Positions 21,094 through 30,905 of a DNA stretch of 37,490 nucleotides are shown here, one piece after another. Position numbers and translations under genes: made by a program. Origin of the DNA: Bacteroidota bacterium. GTDB lineage: Bacteria; Bacteroidota; Bacteroidia; Bacteroidales; FEN-979. Numbering within the stretch: the stretch's first letter is position 1; each line of letters begins with the position of its first letter. The notes below the pieces were generated by a model. The model saw only the letters and a program-made list of their open reading frames with translations. It was not told where the DNA came from and made no database searches. The stretch covers positions 1 through 37,490 of the forward strand of contig JAPLDN010000265.1 of assembly GCA_026391755.1 (NCBI GenBank), read 5' to 3'.

Positions 21094-24000
21094 ATGAATA
21101 AGTTATATGCTCCTTTTATTTTCCTGGTTTTATGCATCTTGGCTCATACAAAAACTTTTTCCCAGGCACCTAATTCATGGGTGCAAAAACACGACCTGGG
21201 GCTGAATGTTTCTGGTGCCCCCAGTCCAAGATCTTATAGTGTGAGTTTTTGCATAGGCACAAAAGGGTACTTGGGAACAGGCTATGATTTCACAATTAGT
21301 AATATTAAAAAAGATTTCTGGGAATATGATCCAACAGCTGACACCTGGACACAAAAAGCTGATTTCGGTGGTACGGCAAGATATAACGCCGTTGGTTTTT
21401 CTCTTGGGTCGAAAGGATACATCGGAACAGGTTATGATGGAACTAATAATCTCAAAGACTTTTGGGAATATGACCCTTCCTCCAATACCTGGGTACAGAT
21501 GGCCGATTTCGGGGGAACGGCAAGATTTGGTGCTGTTGGATTTTCTCTAGGGTCTAAAGGATATGTCGGAACTGGTTATGACGGAAGTGATTTTCTCAGG
21601 GACTTCTGGGAATTTGATCCTTCGGCTGATACCTGGACTCAAAAAGCTTATTTCGCGGGAACTGCAAGAGCTTATTCAATCGGGATCAGTGCAGGGGGAA
21701 AGGGATATGTGGGAACAGGATATAACAGCGGCAATTTTTCCGCCGACTTTTGGGAATATGATCCATTGACCGATGTATGGACGCAAAAAGCAGATTTCGG
21801 CGGAGGTGCGAGGGCCAGTGTGGCTGGTTTTTCCATCGGCAGCAAAGCTTATATTGGAACAGGTATAAATACTTTGTATGAAGGTACAAAAGATTTCTGG
21901 GAGTATGATCCTTCAACCGATACCTGGACACAAAAATCAGATGAGGGAGGATTGGAAAGATATAGTGCTTTCGGCTTTAGTATCGGGACCAGGGGTTTCC
22001 TGGGGGGAGGCGAATATGTTAATCCAATGAATGACTTCTGGGTATTTGACCCTTCCGCTGATACCTGGACTCAAAAAACCAGCTTCAATACCTATACAAG
22101 ATCTAATGCTGTGGGTTTTAGTATCGGCACAAAAGGATATATCGGTACCGGTTATCAGGGTTATGGCCCTTTTACTAATGATTTCTGGGAGTATGATCCT
22201 TCGGCTGATACCTGGACACAAAAAGCTGATTTCGGAGGAACTGCAAGAGCAGGAGCAGCCGGCTTTAGTATTGGAGGTAATGGGTTTATCGGGACTGGTT
22301 ATGATAATAATTTCAACGCCAGGAATGACTTTTGGGAATATGATCCATTGACCGATGTATGGACGCAAAAAGCAGATTTCGGAGGAAGCGTACGGTCTGA
22401 TGCCGTCGGATTCAGTATAGGGACAAAAGGATATATAGGTTTGGGGTTTGACGGCAATTCGTTAAAAGATTTTTGGGAGTATGATCCTTCTACTAATGCC
22501 TGGACGCAAAAAGCTGATTTCGGGGGCGTGGGGCGATATAATGCCGTCGGATTCAGTATAGGGGCTAAGGGATTTATAGGGACGGGCAATAGCGGAAGTG
22601 GTTTTCTGAACGACTTTTGGGAATATGATCCTTCGACTGATACATGGTCACAAAAAGCTGATTTTAGCGGATCGGCCAGGTATTATGCTGTTGGTTTTAG
22701 TATCGGAGCCAACGGGTTCATCGGTACAGGATATGATAACAGTGGAAATACGAAAGATTTTTGGGAATATGTTCCTTCGTTAAATACCTGGATAAAAATT
22801 GCTGATCTCGGAGGGACAGCGAGGACTTTTGCCCTTGGTTTCAGCATTGGAAATAAAGGCTTTGTTGGAACCGGCAGGGATTCCGGATTATTAAAGGATT
22901 TTTGGGAATACACCCCCTGTGCTTTACCTTCCGTTCCTGTTAATACGACGCCTTCTACAAACCTGACGGTATGTTCAGGGCACAGTACAATCCTCAGCGC
23001 AAGCGGTAGCGGAATCCTGGGTTGGTATGATTCTCCCGCAGGAGGCAACTGGCTTGGGGGCGGACAGAATTTCACGACACCTGCGCTAATCAGCAGCACG
23101 ATGTATTTTATCCAGGATAGTACCTGTTTTGCCGGTAGTTCAAGAACCCCCGTCTTTGTATCGGTCAATCCATCGCCATCGGCATACACCGGGCCAGACA
23201 TTTCTATATGTCTTAATTCAAGTACAACCTTAGGAACTGGCCCGGTTCCCGGAAGTACATACCATTGGACTTCTTTCCCTGGTACATTCACTTCCAACCT
23301 GGCAAATCCAATAGTTACACCCCTGGCAACAACCAGGTATACACTGACTGAAACAATCAATGCTACGGGATGTACAAGAAGAGATAGTATCATTGTAACT
23401 GTTAATCCGCGACCTGCAGCAATTACAGGGGCCAGCAGGGCCATTTGCCTGAATGCAACCACACAGCTCGGAGCTGCCCCTGTTGCCGGTAATACATACA
23501 ACTGGACTTCTTTCCCCGGCACATTCACTTCAACTCTTTCAAATCCAATAGTTACACCAATTGTTACAACCCTGTATACTTTAACTGAATCGATCACTGC
23601 CACCGGATGCACAAATACCAACAGCGTCATTGTGACTGTTAATCCCCTGCCCTCTGCTCCTTCCATCACCGGCCCGGCATCTATATGTGCTGGGACTACT
23701 GGGAATGTCTATTCAACTGAACCGGGGAAGGCTGGTTACCAATGGTACATCTCATCAGGGGGAACCATTCTCTCTGGTCAGGGAACTCCCGCTATCACGG
23801 TTCGCTGGGATCTGGAAGGGGCACAGTTTGTTTCTGTTAATTATGCCAATTCCTTCGGCTGTTTCGCCCTGGCCCCGGCAGTTAAAAACGTTACAGTGAA
23901 TCCTTTGCCCATCCCTTCCATTGCAGGACACGACAGCCTGTGTATGAACGAAACAGGAACATATGTAACCGAAAGTGGTATGCATAACTATTCATGGGTT

Positions 24001-25410
24001 ATCTCCCCGGGAGGGAGCTTCGTGTCGGGCATCGGAACAAATACCATTCATGTGACCTGGACCAGTTCCGGGCCCCGCAGCGTTTCGGTGAATTACCTCA
24101 ACGCAAACAACTGCACTGCTGCCTCTCCCACCGTGTTCAATGTTATTGTTTTCCCCCTGCCCGTTCCTTCCATCCAGGGGAATACTTCCGCTTGTGAAAA
24201 CTCAACAGGAGAGGTCTATTCCACCGAAAGTGGCATGAATAATTACCTTTGGACCATATCCTCCGGCGGGACTATCACTTCGGGCCATACTTCTGACTCT
24301 GTTACTGTCAGCTGGGGTAACGCTGGACCCGGAACCCTTTCCGTCACCTATACTTCTCCAATGGGATGTAATCCCCTGTCTCCGACTTATAAAACTATCA
24401 CTATCCATCCCCGCCCTCTCCCGAGTATTTCAGGCAATAACATCGTTTGCATCAATTCAGGGGCTAAAGCCTATTTCACCGAGGCAAACCAGCAAAATTA
24501 CACCTGGAACATCTCGTCCGGGGATACTATCCTTACAGGTCTAGGTACATCATCCGTGACTGTACAATGGAATAATGCGGGCAATCGTTTTATCTCTGTA
24601 ACATATTCCGATGCATCGGGATGCGAGGCGGCTGTACCCGACTCTCTTCTTGTAATTGTAGGACCGCTGCCTTCATCTCCTTCAATCATTGCAGGACCTG
24701 CCCTGCTCTGCACTCCGGCATTCTGGGAGGAATACTCCGTTTCCCCAATTGCCAATTCCAGCGGATACTACTGGACCCTGCCTGCAGGGGCAATGTTTCA
24801 AGGCAGTTTCAACAGCGATGTAATCCATGTCACCTATCTGCCCGACGCTCAATCGGGCAAAATTACAGTATATGGGACCAATGCATGCGGAAATGGAACT
24901 TCCTCAAGCCTTTTTGTCACATTAAATCCGGTTCCGGCTCAACCTGTTATTTCACTGGTGCAGAACGACACCCTGGTCTCCAATGCCCCTTATGGTAATC
25001 AATGGCATTTTAATAACCAGCCTTTACCAGGCGACACCCTCGATCGCCTCTTTGTCTCCCTTACCGGGAGCTACTATACCATTGTCTCAGTGGATAATTG
25101 CATTTCCGATACTTCGAATATCATCCATGCGGTCGCAGTCGGAATCAAAGATCAACCTGCATTCACGGTTAACATTCATCCAAATCCTACAAACGGGAAG
25201 CTATTTCTTGATTTTACGAATCCCATGGAAAATGTTTTCAAAGTTTGCATGGTAAATGAACTTGGGGCAACTTTGTATTTAGCAGAAAAACAGCTTTCTC
25301 AAGGCGAATCCGAATGGGTCATCAACCTTGCTGGTCTTTCCCCTGGAATTTTTCTGCTTACAATACAGTCATCCGAAAGAATAGTAAAAAAGAAAATAAT
25401 CAAGAACTAG
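21094..25410 (+). CDS. Kelch-repeat / PKD-like T9SS cargo protein
   Basis: The product has 1438 residues. After a signal peptide (about 1-24, ending FSQA) come 12 kelch-type repeats of about 47 residues, each roughly NDFWEYDPS-x-DTWTQKADFGG-x-AR...AVGFSIG-x-KGYIGTGYDG, covering residues about 25-608; twelve blades suggest two six-bladed propellers. Then follow about seven Ig/PKD-like repeats with motifs such as SICLNSSTTLG, GCTNTNSVIVTVNPLPSAPSITGPASICAGTTG and YSWVISPGG. The C-terminus (about 1360-1438), VNIHPNPTNGKLFLDF...LSPGIFLLTIQ...KKKIIKN, is a T9SS type A sorting domain, so the protein is exported across the outer membrane and processed there. It is cotranscribed with DUF4907 and probably with the phosphatase 9 bp downstream. 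Confidence 0.92.
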   Translation: MNKLYAPFIFLVLCILAHTKTFSQAPNSWVQKHDLGLNVSGAPSPRSYSVSFCIGTKGYLGTGYDFTISNIKKDFWEYDPTADTWTQKADFGGTARYNAVGFSLGSKGYIGTGYDGTNNLKDFWEYDPSSNTWVQMADFGGTARFGAVGFSLGSKGYVGTGYDGSDFLRDFWEFDPSADTWTQKAYFAGTARAYSIGISAGGKGYVGTGYNSGNFSADFWEYDPLTDVWTQKADFGGGARASVAGFSIGSKAYIGTGINTLYEGTKDFWEYDPSTDTWTQKSDEGGLERYSAFGFSIGTRGFLGGGEYVNPMNDFWVFDPSADTWTQKTSFNTYTRSNAVGFSIGTKGYIGTGYQGYGPFTNDFWEYDPSADTWTQKADFGGTARAGAAGFSIGGNGFIGTGYDNNFNARNDFWEYDPLTDVWTQKADFGGSVRSDAVGFSIGTKGYIGLGFDGNSLKDFWEYDPSTNAWTQKADFGGVGRYNAVGFSIGAKGFIGTGNSGSGFLNDFWEYDPSTDTWSQKADFSGSARYYAVGFSIGANGFIGTGYDNSGNTKDFWEYVPSLNTWIKIADLGGTARTFALGFSIGNKGFVGTGRDSGLLKDFWEYTPCALPSVPVNTTPSTNLTVCSGHSTILSASGSGILGWYDSPAGGNWLGGGQNFTTPALISSTMYFIQDSTCFAGSSRTPVFVSVNPSPSAYTGPDISICLNSSTTLGTGPVPGSTYHWTSFPGTFTSNLANPIVTPLATTRYTLTETINATGCTRRDSIIVTVNPRPAAITGASRAICLNATTQLGAAPVAGNTYNWTSFPGTFTSTLSNPIVTPIVTTLYTLTESITATGCTNTNSVIVTVNPLPSAPSITGPASICAGTTGNVYSTEPGKAGYQWYISSGGTILSGQGTPAITVRWDLEGAQFVSVNYANSFGCFALAPAVKNVTVNPLPIPSIAGHDSLCMNETGTYVTESGMHNYSWVISPGGSFVSGIGTNTIHVTWTSSGPRSVSVNYLNANNCTAASPTVFNVIVFPLPVPSIQGNTSACENSTGEVYSTESGMNNYLWTISSGGTITSGHTSDSVTVSWGNAGPGTLSVTYTSPMGCNPLSPTYKTITIHPRPLPSISGNNIVCINSGAKAYFTEANQQNYTWNISSGDTILTGLGTSSVTVQWNNAGNRFISVTYSDASGCEAAVPDSLLVIVGPLPSSPSIIAGPALLCTPAFWEEYSVSPIANSSGYYWTLPAGAMFQGSFNSDVIHVTYLPDAQSGKITVYGTNACGNGTSSSLFVTLNPVPAQPVISLVQNDTLVSNAPYGNQWHFNNQPLPGDTLDRLFVSLTGSYYTIVSVDNCISDTSNIIHAVAVGIKDQPAFTVNIHPNPTNGKLFLDFTNPMENVFKVCMVNELGATLYLAEKQLSQGESEWVINLAGLSPGIFLLTIQSSERIVKKKIIKN
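21300..22915 (+). repeat. Tandem coding repeats of about 144 bp (kelch blades)
   Basis: Twelve units encode the kelch blades. Two separated units share a 56-base segment that is identical base for base (21745-21800 and 22327-22382), covering codons DFWEYDPLTDVWTQKADFG. Synonymous positions differ freely among the other units, so these two are linked by recent duplication or gene conversion. Confidence 0.85.
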
Positions 25411-25419
25411 AATGTAAAA

Positions 25420-26088
25420 ATGCCGCGAAACTTTGTCATTGGCGATATTCACGGGAATTACACCGCCCTTATGGAGATTTTTCGTAAAGCAGGGTTCGAT
25501 TATGAAAAAGACCTCCTGGTAAGCCTTGGCGATCTTGTTGACCGGGGGCCCGAGCCGGTGAAAGTCGTTGATGAATTAATGAAGCTCCGTAACCTGGTCT
25601 ATGTTCAAGGGAATCATGATTATTGGTGTTTCGAATACCTGAGGACAGGTATAAAGACGCCCGACTGGCTGTTCCAGGGAGGGCAGTTTACCATTAACGA
25701 TTATGAGAAACATCCGGATGCAGTGAGTCGCCATATGGATTTTTATTCAAAGGCCCGTCTCTATTATATCGATAAGAAAAACAGACTTTTTGTTCATGCC
25801 GGGTTTGATCGTTTCAGGCCTTTTGAAAGCCAGAAGAGAGACAGGCTCACACTGCTGTGGGACCGCTCACTTTACCACGGAGCGATAGATTACCAGGAGG
25901 AAGGAAAAGTATTCGGGGAGTTCAGCGAAATATTTATAGGGCATTCTCCTACCCAGCTGATCATGCAGGATAAACCCACCAAACTGGCTAACCTCTGGAT
26001 GATGGATACAGGCGCCGGACACAGGTGCCTTTTGAGCATGATGGACCTTGACACCAGGGAATTCTGGCAGGTTAAATGTGATTTCTAA
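25420..26088 (+). CDS. PPP-family metallophosphoesterase (serine/threonine phosphatase-like)
   Basis: The product has 222 residues and is cytoplasmic. The calcineurin-like metal-binding motifs are complete: GDIHGN (8-13), GDLVDRGPEP (37-46) and GNHDYW (65-70), then a His in FVHAGFD and in IFIGHSPTQ. This is the pattern of bacterial PrpA/PrpB and bis(5'-nucleosyl)-tetraphosphatase-like enzymes, which hydrolyse protein phosphoserine/threonine or dinucleoside polyphosphates. It starts 9 bp after the stop of the kelch protein gene, so it is probably in the same operon, an unusual pairing for a cytoplasmic enzyme. ATG 25420 begins at the conserved MPRNFVIGDIHG. Confidence 0.88.
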   Translation: MPRNFVIGDIHGNYTALMEIFRKAGFDYEKDLLVSLGDLVDRGPEPVKVVDELMKLRNLVYVQGNHDYWCFEYLRTGIKTPDWLFQGGQFTINDYEKHPDAVSRHMDFYSKARLYYIDKKNRLFVHAGFDRFRPFESQKRDRLTLLWDRSLYHGAIDYQEEGKVFGEFSEIFIGHSPTQLIMQDKPTKLANLWMMDTGAGHRCLLSMMDLDTREFWQVKCDF

Positions 26089-26119
26089 GATTCACTGCGT
26101 GAAAGTAAAACGCAATATT

Positions 26120-26135
26120 CTGCCTTTTTCGGCAG
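26120..26135. other. Short hairpin between convergent phosphatase and DUF2723 genes
   Basis: CTGCC (26120-26124) and GGCAG (26131-26135) can pair across TTTTTC. It lies in the 98-bp gap between two convergent stops. There is no U-tract, so a terminator role is only possible. Confidence 0.3.
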
Positions 26136-26186
26136 AGGATGAAAAGCATGCATCTCCTTCCGGGTCTTTCCGGGCAATCTGAAGTA

Positions 26187-29100
26187 TTAAATTCCCGGAT
26201 TCTTTTGTTTTATCAGTACATCTATTTTCGCACTGAGTTTTGGCTGTTTGTATTGGTCCGCAGAAGCTTTAAGCCTGTTCAGGACCTCAACAGCAGTCTG
26301 TATATCCTCACTGAACACGGTTTTATCCGAAGCTGAAAACGAACCATAATAATCAAGGTTCTGACCCATGACATCAGCAATCCTGCTGCTGAGTTTTACT
26401 GCAGAAGCTGTGTCGCCTGTCTTATAATACATATCGACAAAGGGCAGGTTGTACATATCATACACGAATTTTGGATCAGGGAATTGGCTCATGTACTGGT
26501 CGGCCAGCGCTTTGCATTCCTTCTTCATTCCCTTTTCGAGAAGCATCTGGCCAACAAACAATGCATCCATCTTGGGTCTCATTGAATTATTATAGCTTTC
26601 GGGGTCAACATAGACCTTGGGATCATTAAGATTGCCCCATTTGCATTTATTCATCGCGATATTGTAAGAGCCAATTGCATCAATGCTTCCAAGCGAGGGT
26701 ATATAATTGCTCGAATCAGGTTTAACAGGCATGAACTTATATATCCAGCCTTCCATAAAGCAATATTTTTCGATGTCGAGGAAATTGCGGACTGAATTCG
26801 GGGCGGCAAAATAGATTGGCCGTTTCCAATCACTGCTGGCAATCATATCGAGCGTCATGATATCATTCTTGTAAAGCAGGTTCGACTTGATATTAAACGT
26901 AATCGAATCCACCATTTTATCTTTGAAATATTCAGGAACGATGCCATATTTCAGACAATTTTCCTTATTCACGGTGATCTTGATCTTCTTGGCAGGGAAG
27001 AACTTGACCTTCTCGCCGCTCTGAACGGTTATATAGGTTTGGGGGTCGCTGCTCCTTATGAAATCTATAAAGTCCTTCAACTCCACGTAACCCTGGAAAC
27101 CCACATCATAGAACATGACGATGTCGTTGGTTCCGGGCTGATACTTTTCAATTGGAATAGTGAATGCAACAGGATCCGATTCGTACATCTTTTTATACAA
27201 CTGTTCAATATACCATGCGCCTGAGGCAAGTTCCCTGTTGACGATCCTGACATCAGTTCTTACACCTTCCACTTCCTGGTTATACCAAAGCGGGAAGGTG
27301 TCATTGTCGCCATTAGTAACAAGTATAGCGTTTTTGTCACATGAGTTCAGGTAGTTTGCCGCAAAGTCCCTGGCTGCAAATTTGCCGCTCCTGTCATGAT
27401 CTTTCCAGTTTTGCTGGGCAACAATTACTGGAACCAGAAGGGTTGAAAATACCGTTACCAGGATCACCGGGAGAAGCCCCTTAAGCTTTATTTTGCGCTG
27501 GAGGAAATCAACCAGCGCGATGACTCCAAGGCCTATCCAGATCGAGAATGCCATGAATGAGCCCGCGTAGGAATAATCCCTTTCCCTGGGTTCAAACGGC
27601 TTCTGGTTCAGATACAGGGTTATGGCCAGTCCTGTCATGAAGAATAGCAGGATTACAATAACGCTGTTCCTGGAATCTTTTTTCAGCTGGAAGAAAAACC
27701 CAATAAGCCCAAGAATCAAAGGCAGCATGAAGTATTTATGCGAAGCTCTTGCTTTCACGCTGTCGGGAAGATCGCTTAAAGAATTCCCAATATGGTATTT
27801 ATCAATAAAGGGGATTCCGGTAATCCAGTTGCCGTTCTTTATACTTCCGAAACTCTGGACATCATCCTGCCTCCCTGAGAAATTCCAGAGGAAATAACGC
27901 AGGTACATCCAGTTAAGCTGGTAGGTGAACATAAATTTCAGATTCTCACCGAAAGTTGGTTTGTTGACAGTCTCCGTTTTGCCATCCTGTCCGGTAATTT
28001 CCATCGGGACACCGGGTCCTCCCCAGTTCTTAAAGAATTCAGAACTTCCGGGTCTTTCCTGATTCGTACAGTACATTCGAGGTAAAATCGTCGTGAACCG
28101 GGGATCATAAACAGGAATTGTACCCTTGCGGTCATCCACAACCTCATACTTGCCTGTGGTAGTGTTTTTTTTATAAATAGGACTTCCGTCGGCATAGGAG
28201 ATGACAGGTGCCGTATAATACTGACCGTAAAGGAAAGGCCAGGTGCCATATTGTTCTCGGTTCAGGAATGAGACCAGTGTAAGCGCATCTTTTGGTTTGT
28301 TTTCATTGATAGGAGTATCGGCATTTGCCCGGATTACAAGAGAGATAAATGCAGAATAACCTATAAGTAAAAAAGAAAGCGAAAGGAGGATGGTGTTTGC
28401 AACTGTTTTTCCTTTCTGCCTGGTATACCATAATCCCCAGATCAGCAGGCCGAAGAAAATCAGGAAATAAACAATAGTCCCCGAATTGAATGGCAGTCCA
28501 AACCCGTTCACAAATAAGAGCTCGAAATAACTTGCCAGTTTGGGAATCCACGGGATCACGAAATACATCAGGGTGGCAACAAGTACGAATGAAATACCCA
28601 GGGCAATTACAATACCCCATTTTGTGGGCTTGTATTTCCTGAAATAGTAAACCATGGAAAGTGCCGGGATGGTAAGCAGGTTCAGGAGGTGTACGCCGAT
28701 TGAAAGACCGATCATGAATGAGACGAAGATCAGCCAGCGGTAATGGTGTTTTTCATCAGCCACTTCTTCCCATTTAAATATAGCCCATACCACCACCGAA
28801 GTACAGAAATATGACATGGCAAATACGTTTGCTTCAACTGCCGAAAACCAGAAAGAGTCGGTGAATGTAAAGGTCATTGAACCAATGAATCCGGCGGCAA
28901 GTATAGTCCACATCTTCTCATTAGTCATCTCTTTTCCCTTAGGAACAACAAGCTTTTTCGCGATCATAGTTATAGTCCAGAAAAGGAACAGGATAACGAA
29001 AGCGCTGCTGAGAACCGAAATCATATTGATCATTAATGCGACTTTGCTTGTATCCCCGAAAGCAAAAAGCGAGAGAACACGTGCAGCCAGCTGGAAGGTA

Positions 29101-29264
29101 GGTGCCCCGGGAGGATGTCCGATCTGCAGTTTGTACGATGTGGCAATGTGTTCGCCCGGATCCCACCAGCTTACAGTGGGCTCTACAGTCTTGATGTACA
29201 CGATAGCGGCAATGGCAAAAACCACCCAGCCGGCAATGGTATTAAGCTTTCGGAACTGGTTCAT
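26187..29264 (-). CDS. DUF2723 polytopic membrane protein (GT117/TMEM260-like)
   Basis: The product has 1025 residues. The N-terminal 620 or so residues hold about 12 hydrophobic helices; the C-terminal 400 residues are soluble and likely periplasmic. Near the first helix is WWDPGEHIATSYKLQIGHPPGAP (D35, E38), the DUF2723 signature matching the acidic catalytic region of GT-C glycosyltransferases; human TMEM260 of this family is a protein O-mannosyltransferase. The C-terminal part begins NAILVTNGDNDTFPLWYNQEVEGVRTDVRIVNRELASG. In Bacteroidetes these large proteins are common and their acceptors are not defined. The promoter element TACTTTTG (29305-29312) lies 41 bp upstream. It is divergent from the porin gene. 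Confidence 0.87.
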   Translation of the reverse strand: MNQFRKLNTIAGWVVFAIAAIVYIKTVEPTVSWWDPGEHIATSYKLQIGHPPGAPTFQLAARVLSLFAFGDTSKVALMINMISVLSSAFVILFLFWTITMIAKKLVVPKGKEMTNEKMWTILAAGFIGSMTFTFTDSFWFSAVEANVFAMSYFCTSVVVWAIFKWEEVADEKHHYRWLIFVSFMIGLSIGVHLLNLLTIPALSMVYYFRKYKPTKWGIVIALGISFVLVATLMYFVIPWIPKLASYFELLFVNGFGLPFNSGTIVYFLIFFGLLIWGLWYTRQKGKTVANTILLSLSFLLIGYSAFISLVIRANADTPINENKPKDALTLVSFLNREQYGTWPFLYGQYYTAPVISYADGSPIYKKNTTTGKYEVVDDRKGTIPVYDPRFTTILPRMYCTNQERPGSSEFFKNWGGPGVPMEITGQDGKTETVNKPTFGENLKFMFTYQLNWMYLRYFLWNFSGRQDDVQSFGSIKNGNWITGIPFIDKYHIGNSLSDLPDSVKARASHKYFMLPLILGLIGFFFQLKKDSRNSVIVILLFFMTGLAITLYLNQKPFEPRERDYSYAGSFMAFSIWIGLGVIALVDFLQRKIKLKGLLPVILVTVFSTLLVPVIVAQQNWKDHDRSGKFAARDFAANYLNSCDKNAILVTNGDNDTFPLWYNQEVEGVRTDVRIVNRELASGAWYIEQLYKKMYESDPVAFTIPIEKYQPGTNDIVMFYDVGFQGYVELKDFIDFIRSSDPQTYITVQSGEKVKFFPAKKIKITVNKENCLKYGIVPEYFKDKMVDSITFNIKSNLLYKNDIMTLDMIASSDWKRPIYFAAPNSVRNFLDIEKYCFMEGWIYKFMPVKPDSSNYIPSLGSIDAIGSYNIAMNKCKWGNLNDPKVYVDPESYNNSMRPKMDALFVGQMLLEKGMKKECKALADQYMSQFPDPKFVYDMYNLPFVDMYYKTGDTASAVKLSSRIADVMGQNLDYYGSFSASDKTVFSEDIQTAVEVLNRLKASADQYKQPKLSAKIDVLIKQKNPGI

Positions 29265-29304
29265 AAATAACCTGGTGTTTTAATGAAATGTTGAAATGAC
29301 CGGG

Positions 29305-29312
29305 CAAAAGTA
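29305..29312 (-). promoter_or_regulatory. Bacteroidetes -7 element for the DUF2723 gene
   Basis: The minus strand reads TACTTTTG, matching TAnnTTTG, 41 bases before ATG 29264. It lies inside the overlong frame of the porin gene, which supports a later porin start. Confidence 0.5.
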
Positions 29313-29377
29313 CAAAAAGAGAGCTGACGGCCGGAGATTAAGACACAATATTAATGAGGACTTTATACCAAATACCT

Positions 29378-29385
29378 TATTTTTG
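29378..29385 (+). promoter_or_regulatory. Bacteroidetes -7 element for the porin gene
   Basis: TATTTTTG matches TAnnTTTG, 27 bp before the GTG at 29413. A second match, TACCTTTG at 29425-29432, lies within the first codons and is less likely to be used. Confidence 0.45.
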
Positions 29386-29412
29386 CCCGCCATTAATACT
29401 ATTCAGCATACA

Positions 29413-30804
29413 GTGCCTAATAAATACCTTTGCTGCAAAATTTTATGCCTGCTTGTTATACTGCGGATGACATGCCTGGTTGAGCCGGCCAGGGCCCAGT
29501 TTATACTTTCGGGCGATATCGACGGAAGGCTTTCACAGATGAACCTTCACCGGACCATCTCGGATTCACTGAACAGCAAAACATTGAATTTTGCCGGATT
29601 TGCGGAACTTGACCTGAAATACCTGCGAAAAAAATGGAACGCTTACACCTCTTTATTTGTGACCTATAATAAGGGAACAACCCTTTCTTCGATCCAGCCA
29701 CCGGGTTTGGTTAACGCCGGATTTTATGAAGCCTGGTTCAGATATTATTTTTCCAAGTATTTTTCCCTCCAGGCCGGGAGGATAGAAATCAGTTATGATG
29801 ATCAGCGCTTTTTCGCGGCCCGGGACTTTAACGGCCTTGTTACAAGCCATAACGCGATCATTGCCCATTATCTTGATCCCGATACCAGCTTCATGGCCGA
29901 CCTGGGATTTGCTGCGAATAAGTTTGACCCTGGCGTAGGAATTTTCAGCACAAACCGTTTAGTCAACAGTTACAGGTACATGTCTTATCTGTATGCTTAT
30001 AAGCGCTTATTCGACGACCAGCTTTCTCTCACCTTGATGAATATTTTCACTGCCGATGATAACGGGTATGACAAGACCCTGCTTTACGGCCGCAACACCC
30101 TTGGAGGTTCCGGATGGCTGTCGCTTGATGACTGGGACTTCAACCTGGCCGGGTATTACCAGTTCGGGCATGTGAACGACGGCCGCTTACTGAGCGCTTG
30201 GTATGTTGCTGCATATGTAAGTTACAGAGCCACACCATGGCTGAACCTGATGCCTGCCTTTGAGCATATGAGCGGTGATAATTACTCCGATACAGCGGAA
30301 AATAAATGGATGGTGCACGGGTTCAGCATGCTCTACGGGAATATGACCCGTTCATTAGGCAATGGAAGTCCTCTTCTTAATACCTACCGCCTTAACCTTC
30401 ACCCCGGCCTTAACAACCTGTATTTTGTTGCAACCTTCGATATCACTCATAATTTCTGCATTGAAGCCGCATATCACTGGTTCAGCCTGGCCCATCCTTA
30501 TGTCCGTGAATTCAATCCCGACAGCCTCAGGATCATGGTGGTCAAGGTTCCCAAGAGTTTTTTGCACCAGGCTGAAATTACGTTCACTTATTCACCGGTC
30601 CATACAATTGCATTAACCCTTGACTACCAGCTTCTTTTCCCGGGAGCGGCATTGGAAAACTATAATGGCTGGAATTTCAACCCTAATATTCCGGTTTCCG
30701 CCGCTTATATTGAAGTGGAATGGACTCCTGTTTTTTATCCCCGTAAAAAGAAACATAAGGAAGTGCAACCCTGGAGCCCGGGTAATGGACCAATTGAAAA
30801 ATAA
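29413..30804 (+). CDS. Alginate-export-like outer-membrane porin
   Basis: The GTG at 29413 is chosen because it opens a clean signal peptide (MPNKYLCCKILCLLVILRM...EPARAQ); the frame continues upstream to an ATG at 29296 that would put 39 polar residues and two promoters inside the gene. The product has 463 residues. The mature part is rich in amphipathic strands ending in aromatic residues, and FSLQAGRIEISYDDQRFFAARDFNGLVTSHNAIIAHY matches the alginate_export porin family (GRQxxxYxDxRFxG...HN). These 18-strand barrels carry anionic oligosaccharides or other small solutes across the outer membrane. It is followed by the TPR gene, which has its own promoter element. Confidence 0.8.
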   Translation: MPNKYLCCKILCLLVILRMTCLVEPARAQFILSGDIDGRLSQMNLHRTISDSLNSKTLNFAGFAELDLKYLRKKWNAYTSLFVTYNKGTTLSSIQPPGLVNAGFYEAWFRYYFSKYFSLQAGRIEISYDDQRFFAARDFNGLVTSHNAIIAHYLDPDTSFMADLGFAANKFDPGVGIFSTNRLVNSYRYMSYLYAYKRLFDDQLSLTLMNIFTADDNGYDKTLLYGRNTLGGSGWLSLDDWDFNLAGYYQFGHVNDGRLLSAWYVAAYVSYRATPWLNLMPAFEHMSGDNYSDTAENKWMVHGFSMLYGNMTRSLGNGSPLLNTYRLNLHPGLNNLYFVATFDITHNFCIEAAYHWFSLAHPYVREFNPDSLRIMVVKVPKSFLHQAEITFTYSPVHTIALTLDYQLLFPGAALENYNGWNFNPNIPVSAAYIEVEWTPVFYPRKKKHKEVQPWSPGNGPIEK

Positions 30805-30891
30805 TGCATTCAAACTTAAAACCCCGATAGTATTGTTAATAATCCAATGATATCTTAGGAGAAGCATTCATGATATTTTTCTCAAAAGCAT

Positions 30892-30899
30892 TATATTTG
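30892..30899 (+). promoter_or_regulatory. Bacteroidetes -7 element for the TPR gene
   Basis: TATATTTG matches TAnnTTTG and ends six bases before ATG 30906, so the transcript should be leaderless or nearly so. This also argues against the upstream ATG at 30870. Confidence 0.5.
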
Positions 30900-30905
30900 C
30901 CTTCC

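Noticed and set aside
21300..22915. Regular tandem repeats that could suggest a CRISPR array
   Set aside because: The repeats are about 144 bp, coding, and translate to kelch blades; there are no short repeats with unique spacers anywhere in the window.
22683..23669. 328-codon open frame on the minus strand inside the kelch/PKD gene
   Set aside because: It is the antisense shadow of a repeat-rich gene; the composition is repetitive and no family motif is present.
29296..29412. N-terminal extension of the porin frame
   Set aside because: It contains the divergent DUF2723 promoter and the porin promoter; the GTG at 29413 opens a proper signal peptide.
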